DNA of 64,000 nucleotides from an uncultured Eubacteriales bacterium (GCA_949292725.1 CASFAQ010000005.1:1-64000), one strand, 5' to 3'. Shown: positions 54,529 to 64,000, counted from the first letter of the stretch. Made by a program: numbers and translations. The notes: a model not told the origin generated them from the sequence alone.

Positions 54529-56238
54529 TTAATTTAATTCCTCAACAAGCTTCTTAAGAGCTGCCAAAGCCTCGTCAGGAAGTTTATCATAGCCTTCCTT
54601 GTTCTTAGCGAAACCTTCTACTGCATCTACACGAGCCTGCATAGCGTTCTTAAGCTGGGCAACATAATCAGCGTCGTTAAGATCAGGAGTAAAGTCTCCG
54701 GTCTGACCCATCCACTCGTTCATGATCTCGATATCTTCGAATGGTCCCCACTGCTCGAACTTAGCCTTTCCTTCAACGATGGTTTCAAGGATTCCGAGAG
54801 TGTCTTCCTTCTGGCACTTGTGACCCATGAAATCACCCGTATTAACGATGTAGCATGCTACGTTCTTCTCTTCAACGAGCTTCTTGAATTTCTCGTAATC
54901 GTTTACGAGAGGATATGTTCTGAATGGGTTAGCATATGGAACGATACGGATAGCATTCATATCTGTACCGGCCTTAACACGCTCTGCGGTTGATGTCTTG
55001 GTTGCAAGAGTAGCTCCCATAACTGATGCAAGAGCAGCACCCTTAAGCTTAACTACAGGAGGAATGGTAGGATCCTTCATAATCCAGAAGATAGCGTTAA
55101 CAGGAGCGTCAATCTTATCTACACGGTTCGGAGACCAGAGCTTTGACTTGATGGCACGTCCGTTACCGTTTCTGATATCCTCTGTTACAAGCTGGACTTT
55201 TCCGTCCTCATCGAGTGTAGCCGAGCAGTTCTGAGCTGATAACAGATACTTGTTATCTTCACAGCCCGTAGGATAATCTGCAGTTTTATCAAAATAAGTA
55301 GGCTCTAATGCGATAGAAGCACATGTATCTGAGTTGATGATAAATGCGTCATCATGAAGAACCTTGATTGCAGGATATTTGTCATCATGCTTAGCATGTG
55401 TAAGAGTTGATTTACCTGAACCTGAAAGTCCGAATACGGCAGCAACGTACTTGGAATTATCTGAAAGAGTGTACTCTTTCTGTCCACCGTGACATGAAGC
55501 GTATCCGTTTCTGTTAGCAATAGCCCAAGCCATCGTAAGAGTTCCCTTCTTGTGCTCGCCAAAATATTTCATACCAAGGATTGCAGCACAGTTCTCATCA
55601 GTATCAAAGTAGCAGCATGTAAGGTCGTCGCTTAAGCAGCTGTAATCAACATCAGGACTTGGTGTCGGAACCCACTGTGGATCAGAGAAGATGTAGATGT
55701 CAGGCTCTGAACCGTTACCGATAGGAAGTGAGTCGCGATACATCTTAACATACTCGTCAGACATATACTGGAAGTTGATCATCCAGTTGTACATAAGGTT
55801 CTCCTCACCTTCCGGAATAAGAAGATGTGCCTTAACCATGAATTCAGGATCAAGACCAACAAAACATGTCGCATGATAGAGCTTCTTGAATCTTGTCTTG
55901 TAGATGGCGTCCATAACTACTTTATCAAGCTTGGTATCGTCAACGCCAGGCTCGCCCTTTATACGGCGTGCTGCTGCGTAACGTCCGGTAACTGCACCAT
56001 CGTTAAACAGAAGAACCTTTGCATCTTTATCAAGACCAAATTCTTCGCCCCTGTATACAGGCATATCTGTAACGATAGTTCCAGGTGAATTCTTTGCAAG
56101 ATTATAAGCCTCTTTAAGAGTTTCAACTTTAACTACATTGTTGCCATAGAAAGCGGCTTCGATAATAGAACGTGTCTTTGAGAAACCAACTTTGCCTTTT
56201 CCAATTTCATTTATTGGATAATTTGCTTTTGTTGCCAT
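54529..56238 (-). CDS. pckA: Phosphoenolpyruvate carboxykinase (ATP)
   Basis: A 569-residue enzyme with the P-loop FGLSGSGKST (near residue 268), metal-site HDDAFIIN and the adenine-binding region RIVPYANPFR; the oxaloacetate/PEP site shows YHATCFVGL. It interconverts oxaloacetate and PEP with ATP/ADP. In anaerobes it often runs toward CO2 fixation, which is inference here. Start at 56238 with AGGAGG-like sequence in the leader (TTAGGAGG). Monocistronic with its own promoter. Confidence 0.94.
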   Translation of the reverse strand: MATKANYPINEIGKGKVGFSKTRSIIEAAFYGNNVVKVETLKEAYNLAKNSPGTIVTDMPVYRGEEFGLDKDAKVLLFNDGAVTGRYAAARRIKGEPGVDDTKLDKVVMDAIYKTRFKKLYHATCFVGLDPEFMVKAHLLIPEGEENLMYNWMINFQYMSDEYVKMYRDSLPIGNGSEPDIYIFSDPQWVPTPSPDVDYSCLSDDLTCCYFDTDENCAAILGMKYFGEHKKGTLTMAWAIANRNGYASCHGGQKEYTLSDNSKYVAAVFGLSGSGKSTLTHAKHDDKYPAIKVLHDDAFIINSDTCASIALEPTYFDKTADYPTGCEDNKYLLSAQNCSATLDEDGKVQLVTEDIRNGNGRAIKSKLWSPNRVDKIDAPVNAIFWIMKDPTIPPVVKLKGAALASVMGATLATKTSTAERVKAGTDMNAIRIVPYANPFRTYPLVNDYEKFKKLVEEKNVACYIVNTGDFMGHKCQKEDTLGILETIVEGKAKFEQWGPFEDIEIMNEWMGQTGDFTPDLNDADYVAQLKNAMQARVDAVEGFAKNKEGYDKLPDEALAALKKLVEELN

Positions 56239-56294
56239 GTGTTTACCTCCTAAATTTCGTATATATCGGCACTTTGCAGCCGAGCTTATCTGTT

Positions 56295-56323
56295 ATTATA
56301 GATTTGTCAATGTTAAAAGTCAA
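56295..56323 (-). promoter_or_regulatory. Promoter of pckA
   Basis: Minus strand TTGACT at 56318-56323, 17-bp spacer, TATAAT at 56295-56300, about 57 bp before the start codon. Confidence 0.65.
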
Positions 56324-56345
56324 CATATTAAATGTTAAAAAATTA

Positions 56346-58082
56346 TCAATTATCTGACTGTAAACCCAGCCATTTATCAAGTCTTTCATCCAGTAATGAA
56401 AACCATGTCGGACCTGTACGGAGTATAAAATCATGGTAAGCGCGTGCATCAAATGAATCTTTAAGTCTGTCTTCGGCCTTTTTTCTAAGCCGTAAAAATT
56501 CGATACAGGATACGGTATATTTTGGGTAGAGTCCGGGTTCCGATAATACGGCCAGATATATTTCGTTTATTATGTCTGCGTCCGTTATGCCGACGTCTGC
56601 AAGAAGGTCGGATGATTTATCCTCATCCCATCCGTAGTAATGTATGCCGATATCTAACAGGCTGTATATACACAGGGTGCTTAGTTTATTATATTTCAGT
56701 ATGTCGCCCATACCCGCATCAAGTCCGGCAATATCGTATGAAAAAAGCTCGGCATATGTTGCCCAGCCCTCGCAGTATCCGCCGAAATTTAAAAGCATGC
56801 GGATGGGCCTTGGTGATGATGACATATAATATCTTGTCTGGTACATGTGTCCCGGAAATCCCTCATGTGCAAGTGTAGGAAATATGGCGCTTTTGTCCGT
56901 GGACGCGTTATTGATATATATGGAATCCGTGCTGTCGGTATCTATAGGAGGAGTAATATACATTGCAGGACTTAGTATGTCCTCAAGTGACGGGTGGACA
57001 TATTTGATGGCGTAGGACATATCTGCAGGGGTGGGAAATTCGCAGGTAATATTATCTGCAAGATATTCCATAATGCTCTCCGGCTCATATGCGGGATATG
57101 TGGGATTATGAAGCATGTTTACTATAGAAGGGTCTGATGCGGCGGTCTTGGTTATATTAAGACTGCACATTTCTAAAGTATCAAAAAGAAGTTCATATAT
57201 GTCCTCGGGAGATTTGTCGGACCCGGTCATGTCGCACAGCAGATGAGCATAGTAATCCCTGCCGTACGGAAGGCTGCACAGTCCGCCGGTATGCTTTCCC
57301 TCATCAAGTTCTGTAAGTGCGGTTGCAAGCTCGTTATAGGCGGGGATAAGGGTATTGATGATAAGCTCCTTATTTTTTCTGCAATACTCTCTAATCTGCG
57401 CATCAGTGATATCAGAAATCTCAGATATATTATCCCTGAATACTTCTATAAGATAGTTGCCCCGGGGATTGGCTGTAAAATCATTGCACTCGTTTATCAG
57501 CTGCTCCACAATGCGTGAGTCCATGAAAAGACCGGCGCGCGCACGCTCTTTCTCATAATCTATAATACTTCTGAAATGAGCCGGTATGCTTTCTATAATA
57601 TGAAAATAAGATTCAATTTCTTCTATATCATAAAAATTATATTCCGCAAGGAGAATGGGAAGCTGTGTCTGGATGCCGGAAACAGGGGAAAGCACTTCCT
57701 CGTACAGGATATATTTGTCCATGCCCCTGCTGCGGCTAAGAGTTTTGCATATGGTATCGTATGTAAGTGAATCGGAGTCCGAAAGAGTTTTTTTGTCTAT
57801 GGACTCAAGTCTTGAAAGTACGTTTTCACAGTAAGCATATTCATTTAATAAGGCGTATGTTCCATATTCGCCAAGGTCCGGACGGCATGCGGTGATTTCA
57901 TACGCATCCGGATTCGATAATGAGTAATTCAGTGTGATTCCGTCCGAGGTAAGAATGTGACGGGTAAGGTCATCGCATATAAGGCCAAATTCCGCTGTGG
58001 CGTCTGATTGGGATGGGCGACATCCGATAAGCACTGTCAGGGACAGTAAAAGACATACAATATATTTGCATATTCGTGGCAT
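56346..58082 (-). CDS. DUF885-family lipoprotein (putative M3-like metallopeptidase)
   Basis: A 578-residue lipoprotein: signal peptide with lipobox LTVLIGC (Cys near residue 21), then a helical DUF885 domain ending with the Zn-like motif HEGFPGHMYQ (HEGFPGH) and CEGWATYAELFSYD, which in the family carries the third ligand. It should be anchored outside the membrane and probably cleaves peptides or amides; the substrate is unknown. AGGAGG precedes the ATG at 58082. It is the only gene between pckA and the divergent CotS-type gene. Confidence 0.82.
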   Translation of the reverse strand: MPRICKYIVCLLLSLTVLIGCRPSQSDATAEFGLICDDLTRHILTSDGITLNYSLSNPDAYEITACRPDLGEYGTYALLNEYAYCENVLSRLESIDKKTLSDSDSLTYDTICKTLSRSRGMDKYILYEEVLSPVSGIQTQLPILLAEYNFYDIEEIESYFHIIESIPAHFRSIIDYEKERARAGLFMDSRIVEQLINECNDFTANPRGNYLIEVFRDNISEISDITDAQIREYCRKNKELIINTLIPAYNELATALTELDEGKHTGGLCSLPYGRDYYAHLLCDMTGSDKSPEDIYELLFDTLEMCSLNITKTAASDPSIVNMLHNPTYPAYEPESIMEYLADNITCEFPTPADMSYAIKYVHPSLEDILSPAMYITPPIDTDSTDSIYINNASTDKSAIFPTLAHEGFPGHMYQTRYYMSSSPRPIRMLLNFGGYCEGWATYAELFSYDIAGLDAGMGDILKYNKLSTLCIYSLLDIGIHYYGWDEDKSSDLLADVGITDADIINEIYLAVLSEPGLYPKYTVSCIEFLRLRKKAEDRLKDSFDARAYHDFILRTGPTWFSLLDERLDKWLGLQSDN

Positions 58083-58214
58083 AGTAATTCCTCCTAAGAA
58101 TAATCTATTCATGCAGACGTCAGGTATTCTTTATTATCAGGAATTAAATAACGCTAAGTTACATAAGATTGAACAGACACTATTTACGGCTGTAAGCCGC
58201 AGGGGGGATTACCT

Positions 58215-59201
58215 ATGGAGGACAGATTTGATGATGTGCTTTCCGGGTACAATTTTTCGGTGAGAAAAATGGGACGGGTAAGAGGAGCCGTTCTTCTTGA
58301 TACGGATAAGGGATATAAGCTTATGCAGGAGACCAACGCCTCTGCAGGACGGCTCGTATGGGAAAACAGGGTCGGTATGCATCTGAGGGCAGGGGGTTTT
58401 GAGAGAATAGACGCTTTTAATCTGAATAAGGAGGGCAATATAAGCACGCCCGGACCAAGGGGCGTAAGATATACGATAAGGGACTGGTATATGGGGACTG
58501 AATGTAATCTTACCAAAAAGGATGATGTGTATGAGGCGTCTAAGAATATGGCGCAGCTTCACAAAAGTCTTTTGGGGATACAAAGAGATGATACAGCCTT
58601 ATGCGCCGGCACCGAGGACATTCTGTATGTATTTAACAGGCATCAGTCGGAGCTTAGGCATATACGTAATTATATAAAAGGCAATAAGGATAAAAATGAG
58701 TTTAAGATAGCTCTTCTTAAGGTATTTCCAATGTATTATGAGCAGGGGAGCAAGGCCGTGGGAATGCTTATGGGCGAAGAGTATCAGAAATTGTGCCGGC
58801 GAATAAAAGAAGAGGGGCAGGTATATCACGGTTCATATACATATCATAATCTGATTATGTGCGACGAAGGAATTGCAACGACTGTATTTGACAAATGCGC
58901 CTATGGCATGCAGCTCCTTGACCTGTATTATTTTCTCAGGAAGGTGATGGAGAAAAACGAATGGAACAGTGCGTTTGGAGATACGGTAATACGGGGTTAT
59001 GAAAGTATTAAGCTGCTTGATGATACGGAGAGGAGTGTTCTGGGTATATTCTTAATGTACCCTGAAAAGTTCTGGAAACTTTCAAGCTACTATATGAATG
59101 GAAAAAAGACGCTTATGACATCGAAGAATCTTCGAAAGCTTGAGATAATTAACAGTCAGTTTAACGACAGGGAGAGATTCATACGTGAAATTATGCCATA
59201 A
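58215..59201 (+). CDS. CotS-family spore coat protein (kinase-like fold), degenerate catalytic site
   Basis: A 328-residue protein of the CotS/choline-kinase-like fold. N-lobe RGAVLLDTDKGYKLMQET, C-lobe loop VYHGSYTYHNLIM and VFDKCAYGMQLLDLYYFL, typical of CotS-like proteins in Clostridia. The catalytic Asp of HGDxxxHN is Ser (HGSYTYHN), and the DFD-type Mg motif reads FDK. So it probably is a coat scaffold or pseudokinase, not an active kinase. GGGGGG precedes the ATG. Consistent with spoIIE and yabPQ in pointing to sporulation. Confidence 0.75.
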   Translation: MEDRFDDVLSGYNFSVRKMGRVRGAVLLDTDKGYKLMQETNASAGRLVWENRVGMHLRAGGFERIDAFNLNKEGNISTPGPRGVRYTIRDWYMGTECNLTKKDDVYEASKNMAQLHKSLLGIQRDDTALCAGTEDILYVFNRHQSELRHIRNYIKGNKDKNEFKIALLKVFPMYYEQGSKAVGMLMGEEYQKLCRRIKEEGQVYHGSYTYHNLIMCDEGIATTVFDKCAYGMQLLDLYYFLRKVMEKNEWNSAFGDTVIRGYESIKLLDDTERSVLGIFLMYPEKFWKLSSYYMNGKKTLMTSKNLRKLEIINSQFNDRERFIREIMP

Positions 59202-59224
59202 ATGATTTGTTTGTTATGTTTTAG

Positions 59225-59253
59225 TTGAAAGAATCATAAAAATTTGGTATAGT
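59225..59253 (+). promoter_or_regulatory. Promoter of the phosphoglucomutase gene
   Basis: TTGAAA at 59225-59230, 17-bp spacer, TATAGT at 59248-59253. Confidence 0.6.
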
Positions 59254-59282
59254 TTTAATAAAAAATAAAGGAGGCTGTGCGG

Positions 59283-61019
59283 ATGAACTATAAAGAGGTG
59301 TATGAATCATGGATTAATAATCCATACTTTGATAAGGATACAATAGAGGAGCTTAAAGGTATTGAAGGGAACGAAGCGGAGATACAGGACAGGTTTTACA
59401 GGGAGCTGGAGTTTGGTACCGCCGGATTAAGAGGAGTAATCGGAGCCGGAACGAACAGGATGAACATATATACTGTAAGGAAGGCTACGCAGGGTCTGGC
59501 TAATTATATCAATAAGCAGGGCAGGGCTGATAAGGCCGTTGCGATAGCTTATGATTCGAGAAGGATGTCGCCTGAGTTTGCTGACGAGGCGGCGTTATGT
59601 CTTGCGGCGAACGGGATAAAGGCTTATATATTCGAGAGCCTGAGACCTACGCCGGAGTTATCTTTTGCGGTAAGGGAGCTTTCGTGTATAGCGGGCATTA
59701 ATATCACCGCCAGTCATAATCCGCCTGAGTACAATGGATATAAGGTGTATTGGGAGGACGGAGCGCAGATTACTCCGCCTCATGATACCGGAATCATGGA
59801 TGAGGTTAAGGCTGTGACGGACTATGCCACGGTTAAGACGATGTCAAAGGATGATGCCGTTAAGGAGGGCCTGTACGAGGTTATAGGACAGGCCATAGAT
59901 GACAGTTATATGGCATGCCTTAAGAAACTGATAATTCATCAGGACAGCATAGATGAGGTTGGCGACAGCCTGAAGATTGTATATACTCCCCTTCACGGAA
60001 CCGGCAATATTCCTGCAAGGAGAATTCTTTCCGAGATAGGATTTAAGAATGTCTATGTTGTTCCGGAGCAGGAGCTTCCTGACGGGGAATTTCCTACGGT
60101 AAGTTATCCTAACCCGGAAGCTGCTGAGGCATTTGAACTTGCCCTTAAACTTGCAAAAGAGGTTTCGGCAGACCTTGTTCTTGCTACTGACCCTGATGCG
60201 GACAGGCTCGGCGTATATGTAAAGGATTATAAGAACGGAGAATATATAACCCTTACCGGCAATATGTCAGGATGCCTTATAGGGGATTATGAGATAGGTC
60301 AGAGAAAACAGACGGAGGGTCTTCCTGATGACGGCGTATTTGTTAAGACCATCGTTTCATCCAATATGGCCGATAAGATAGCGGAGTATTACGGAGTTAA
60401 ATTGATAGAGGTTCTTACGGGCTTTAAGTATATAGGTCAGCAGATACTTGGATTTGAGATTTCGGGCAAGGGTCATTATCTGTTCGGGTTTGAAGAGAGC
60501 TACGGATGTCTTGTGGGAACGCATGCGCGTGATAAGGATGCGATAGTTGCCGTTATGAAGCTTTGCGAGGCTGCAGCCTATTATAAGACGCAGGGTAAGT
60601 CCCTGTGGGATGCAATGCTTGATATGTACGAGAGGTACGGATATTATAAGGACGACGTTACCGCAATTACCATGAAGGGTAAGGAAGGACTTGAAAAGAT
60701 ACAGGCAATAATGGAAGCGCTCAGAAATGATACTCCAAAAGAGGTCGGAGGATATAAAGTTCTGGCCGCCAGGGATTATAAGCTTGATACCATTACGGAT
60801 ATGACTGACAACAGCGTCAGGTCTACGGGGCTTCCGTCATCCAATGTTCTTTATTATGAACTTGAGAATAATGCATGGTTCTGCGTAAGACCTTCGGGTA
60901 CTGAGCCTAAGGTGAAATTCTACTACGGAATAGTCGGTAACAGCCTTGAGGATGCGGAAGCAAAATCAGCTGCATTTGAAGAAGCAGTTCTTGCAATGAT
61001 AGATGAAATAACTGCTTAA
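59283..61019 (+). CDS. pgcA: Phosphoglucomutase / phosphomannomutase
   Basis: A 578-residue alpha-D-phosphohexomutase with four domains: phosphoserine loop NITASHNPPEYNGYKV (Ser near residue 143), metal loop ATDPDADRLG, sugar-specificity loop GFEESYGC and phosphate-binding loop VRPSGTEPKVK. It interconverts glucose-1- and glucose-6-phosphate, feeding glycogen and cell-wall precursors. The ATG at 59283 has AGGAGG 8 bp upstream. It lies 28 bp before glgB, likely one transcript. Confidence 0.93.
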   Translation: MNYKEVYESWINNPYFDKDTIEELKGIEGNEAEIQDRFYRELEFGTAGLRGVIGAGTNRMNIYTVRKATQGLANYINKQGRADKAVAIAYDSRRMSPEFADEAALCLAANGIKAYIFESLRPTPELSFAVRELSCIAGINITASHNPPEYNGYKVYWEDGAQITPPHDTGIMDEVKAVTDYATVKTMSKDDAVKEGLYEVIGQAIDDSYMACLKKLIIHQDSIDEVGDSLKIVYTPLHGTGNIPARRILSEIGFKNVYVVPEQELPDGEFPTVSYPNPEAAEAFELALKLAKEVSADLVLATDPDADRLGVYVKDYKNGEYITLTGNMSGCLIGDYEIGQRKQTEGLPDDGVFVKTIVSSNMADKIAEYYGVKLIEVLTGFKYIGQQILGFEISGKGHYLFGFEESYGCLVGTHARDKDAIVAVMKLCEAAAYYKTQGKSLWDAMLDMYERYGYYKDDVTAITMKGKEGLEKIQAIMEALRNDTPKEVGGYKVLAARDYKLDTITDMTDNSVRSTGLPSSNVLYYELENNAWFCVRPSGTEPKVKFYYGIVGNSLEDAEAKSAAFEEAVLAMIDEITA

Positions 61020-61047
61020 AATATATGAAATACGGGAGTGATATGTA

Positions 61048-63002
61048 ATGCAGGAGAATTTGAATGTCATCACGGAATTTGACCGGTATCTTTTTGCAGA
61101 AGGAACACACTATGAGATATATAAGAAGCTGGGCGCGCATCCTATGACGATTGATGGGGTGGACGGAACATATTTTGCGGTCTGGGCGCCCAATGCGGCC
61201 GGAGCAAGCGTCGTCGGTAACTTTAACGGCTGGGATGCTGGCGCGGATGAGATGAGGCGCATTGCTGATTCCGGAATATATGAGCTTTTTATTCCGGATA
61301 TAAAGCAGGGAGAGGTATACAAATACTGTATCAGGACCGGAGCGGGTGATGCAGTGTATAAGACGGACCCGTACGGATGCTTCTGTGAGCTTAGACCGGC
61401 CAATGCCTCCATAGTATATGATGCGGGCGGATATAAGTGGAATGACGCAGCCTGGATGAGAATGCGTGCTGCGACGGGCAGGGAAGAGAGACGCAGAAAA
61501 CCCATGGCGATATATGAGTGCCATCCGGGGGCATGGAAAAAAGACTCAAACGCACAGGATGAGGATGGTTTCTATAACTACAGAAGGCTTGCGGATGAGC
61601 TGGGGGAATATCTGACGGATATGCAGTATACACATGTTGAGCTCATGGGCATATCGGAATATCCGTATGACGGTTCGTGGGGGTATCAGGTGACCGGATA
61701 TTATGCCCCTACAAGCAGGTACGGTGTGCCTGAGGATTTTAAATATTTTGTCGACCACATGCATAAGCTTGGTATTTCTGTAATCCTTGACTGGGTGCCG
61801 GCACATTTTCCGAGAGATGCACACGGACATGCAAGATTTGAAGGTACTCAACTGTATGAATTTGCCCACCCTAGGAGCGGAGAGCATCCGGACTGGGGAA
61901 CATATATATTTGATTACGGGAGAAGCGAAGTAAGTAATTTCCTTATAGCTAATGCGCTCTACTGGGCAAATGAATATCATATAGACGCGTTGAGAGTGGA
62001 CGCTGTTGCATCCATGCTGTCGAGAACAGGGATGTTATAGAGTTCTTCAGGCATCTCAATAATATAATGGAGAAGCGTGCATCGGGAGTTTATATGATTG
62101 CAGAGGAATCCACGGCATGGGCGGGCGTTACCGCGCCCGTAAGTTTTGGAGGACTTGGCTTTACGTTCAAGTGGAACATGGGCTGGATGAATGATTTCCT
62201 TGACTATATGAAGACGGACCCGCTGTTTCGTGCAGGCAATCACGGAAAGCTTTGCTTTAGTATGATGTACGCTTACAGTGAGAATTTTATTCAGGTGCTG
62301 TCGCATGACGAGGTGGTTCACGGAAAGGCGTCTATGATATATAAGATGCCCGGAGAGCCCGCAGAGAAATTTGCGAATCTCAGGACAGCATATGGGTTTA
62401 TGTACGGACATCCGGGCAAAAAGCTTCTGTTCATGGGGCAGGAATTCGCACAGACAAATGAATGGAACGAGGCTGTTGAGCTTAGCTGGGATATGCTTGG
62501 ATTCCCTGAGCATGAGGGCATGAGACAGTTTGTAAGAAGGCTTAATGAGATATATAATACCTATGATGCGATGTATTATAATGACTGTGACCCTATGGGA
62601 TTTGAGTGGATGAGCTGTGATGACAATATGAACAGTGTTGTGTCATTTGTAAGAAGGGGCTCAAGTGCGAAAGACCAGCTTTTATTCATCTATAATTTCA
62701 CGCCGGTTAAGCATAAGACGTATAAGATAGGTGTGCCGTGTCCGGGAAAATATACGCAGATACTTAATTCTGACGACATTGTCTTCGGAGGAACGGGACA
62801 ACCCGTAAAGAGCGTGCTTACGGCTAAAAAGGAAAAATATTCGGGCAGGGAATATGCACTTAATATAGAGCTTCCACCGCTTAGCGTACGGATATTCAAA
62901 TATGATTATTCCATGCCAAAGCCAAGGCCCGGGGCGAAATCTAAAAAAGCGCCGGTAAAGGGCAGGACAAATAACAAAACGACAAGAACTCGCAAAGGAT
63001 AA
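61048..63002 (+). pseudogene. glgB: 1,4-alpha-glucan branching enzyme with short deletion and frameshift
   Basis: The N-terminal part has the CBM48 (YFAVWAPNAAGASVVGNF), the start of the GH13 barrel (VELMGISEYPYDGSWGYQ, SVILDWVPAHFP) and the nucleophile segment DALRVDAVASML. It then stops at SRTGML-TAG. In another frame the text resumes as ENRDVIEFFRHLNNIM, YMIAEESTAW (acid/base Glu) and VLSHDEVVHGK to the C-terminal beta domain and a basic tail at 63002. Intact GlgB has about 19-20 residues (of the YLDYG--GEW-PN-YGG type) between these points, so about 58 bp are missing near 62016-62018 with a frame change. Either half alone is inactive. Confidence 0.88.
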
Positions 63003-63053
63003 AATAATAAGGCGCCGTCTCGCTGATTACTCAGTGAAACGGCGCGGTTATTA
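63003..63053. terminator. Bidirectional terminator between glgB and prs
   Basis: GCGCCGT (63012-63018) pairs with ACGGCGC (63039-63045), extended by AATAA/TTATT, with inner CTGA/TCAG pairing. Confidence 0.75.
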
Positions 63054-63060
63054 TAATTAA

Positions 63061-64000
63061 TTATCTTTGATTATATTTCTTAAGAATATTCTGAATTCTT
63101 TCTGTAGGACTCAGAAGATCGCTTATTGATGAATCATGATTAAGTGTATCCACAAGCAGCGCGATATACTTGCTCATGTCCACGTTGATATAATACTCAC
63201 GTTTCAGAAGCTCGTCCGTCTGGTAGATAAGGTTAGTGGTAAGCAGACGGTATATGAGCCCGCTCTCGTATGCCTGATCGAATTTGGCAAGTCCGTTAGT
63301 AAACAGACCAAATGTTGCGGCAACAAAGATTCTGTTCGCCTTTCGACGCTTGAGTTCCGTAGCTACATCAAATACGCTTTCTCCGGAGGATATCATATCA
63401 TCTATAATGATAACGTCCTTACCCTCGACATCTGCTCCCAGAAATTCGTGAGCAACGATTGGATTGCGTCCGTTTATAATGGTCGAGTAATCCCTTCTTT
63501 TATAGAACATGCCAACATCTATTCCAAGTACGTTTGCAAAGTATACTGCGCGTCCCATGGCTCCCTCATCAGGACTTATTATCATCATATGTCCTGCGTC
63601 CAGAGAAAGATTTGGGACATTCTTTAACATGGCCTTGATAAACTGATATGTAGGCTGGACTGTCTCAAAACTCTTAAGAGGGATAGCATTCTGCACACGA
63701 GGGTCGTGCGCGTCAAATGTTATGATGCTTTCAACGCCCATATTTGTAAGCTCCTGCAGGGCAAGTGCACAGTCAAGAGATTCTCTTCCGCTTCTTTTAT
63801 GCTGTCTGCTCTCATACAGGAACGGCATTATAACGGTAATTCTTCTTGCCTTGCCCCCTATGGCAGAGATGATTCGCTTAAGATCCTGATAATGATCGTC
63901 AGGCGACATGTGGTTAGGATATCCGCACACGGAATAGGTAAGGCTGTAATTACATACGTCAACAAGTATATACAGATCCATTCCGCGGACGGATTCTTTT
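63061..64000 (-). CDS. prs: Ribose-phosphate pyrophosphokinase (partial, runs off right edge)
   Basis: About 313 visible codons of a PRPP synthase variant. Visible parts: ESVRGMDLYILVDVCNYSLT, HMSPDDHYQDLKRI, VIMPFLYESRQHKRSGRESL, TFDAHDP and the PRPP-binding loop IIIDDMISSGESVFD. The frame is open across 63981 to the window end, so the true start lies outside. It makes PRPP for nucleotides, His and Trp. The C-terminal ends NILKKYNQR. It resembles the longer clostridial type rather than the classic 315-residue enzyme, so its full length is unknown. Confidence 0.9.
   Translation of the reverse strand, partial: KESVRGMDLYILVDVCNYSLTYSVCGYPNHMSPDDHYQDLKRIISAIGGKARRITVIMPFLYESRQHKRSGRESLDCALALQELTNMGVESIITFDAHDPRVQNAIPLKSFETVQPTYQFIKAMLKNVPNLSLDAGHMMIISPDEGAMGRAVYFANVLGIDVGMFYKRRDYSTIINGRNPIVAHEFLGADVEGKDVIIIDDMISSGESVFDVATELKRRKANRIFVAATFGLFTNGLAKFDQAYESGLIYRLLTTNLIYQTDELLKREYYINVDMSKYIALLVDTLNHDSSISDLLSPTERIQNILKKYNQR

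Noticed and set aside
61048-63002. Two separate genes instead of a broken glgB
   Set aside because: The second half lacks a start signal and the nucleophile and acid/base residues fall on different halves; the join matches one GlgB with a missing loop.

Overview
The window looks like chromosome of a low-to-mid GC, Gram-positive, spore-former-type Clostridia, most likely Lachnospiraceae. Supporting signs are the HU-rqcP-yabP-yabQ-divIC-spoIIE-tilS-hpt-ftsH block, a CotS-type spore coat protein, an Rpn-type nuclease remnant, lysine-rich Ig-like secreted proteins, a PqqD/HPr-kinase-like protein and a tmRNA tag reading AEDNLAIAA. Family and genus are inference; there is no rRNA to test them.

Layout. 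0-5.3 kb: a gene end, a decayed Ig-like surface protein, a YhcC-type radical SAM enzyme and a heterodimeric ABC exporter with one degenerate ATP site. 5.3-10 kb: ssrA-smpB-rnr-secG and gpmI (minus strand). 10.1-13.8 kb: a permease/ATPase/histidine kinase/response regulator cassette in which all four genes are damaged. 13.8-18.8 kb: a CDF metal transporter, an SGNH hydrolase and the ribD-ribE-ribBA-ribH operon under an FMN riboswitch, with ribD and ribBA broken. 18.9-23 kb: flavin reductase-like protein, L,D-transpeptidase and an Amt-PII fusion behind a possible attenuator. 23-31 kb is the accessory part: a 53-codon small gene, an acidic membrane-anchored protein, a TGCAC repeat cluster, a large modular secreted esterase, an Rpn remnant with a degraded IS1634-type insertion sequence, a class C sortase and a PqqD/HPrK-like protein. 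31-39 kb: the conserved sporulation/division/tRNA-lysidine/FtsH block. 39-47.8 kb: a GH13 enzyme, tRNA-Leu(UAA), an Ig-like protein cut by a stop codon, two CobW-family GTPases, and ptsI - Nudix - ptsH. 47.8-54.5 kb: trpEGDCFBA under a tryptophan T-box, with an amber codon inside trpE. 54.5-64 kb: pckA, a DUF885 lipoprotein, a CotS-family protein, phosphoglucomutase, a broken glgB, and prs running off the right edge.

The unifying observation is the number of lesions in otherwise well-preserved operons: trpE (amber), ribD and ribBA (short deletions with frameshift), glgB (short deletion with frameshift), and the whole peptide-sensing/export cassette. Their controlling elements (FMN riboswitch, Trp T-box, consensus promoters) remain intact. 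If the sequence is correct, this lineage has recently lost tryptophan and riboflavin synthesis and normal glycogen branching, as expected of a host-adapted or cross-fed gut bacterium. If not, the lesions are assembly or read errors; read-level evidence would decide. I did not find a clearly new defence or mobile system. The most system-like unexplained set is the small 53-aa gene, the acidic membrane protein and, several kb away, the PqqD/HPrK-like protein, which resemble parts of an uncharacterised small-peptide locus.
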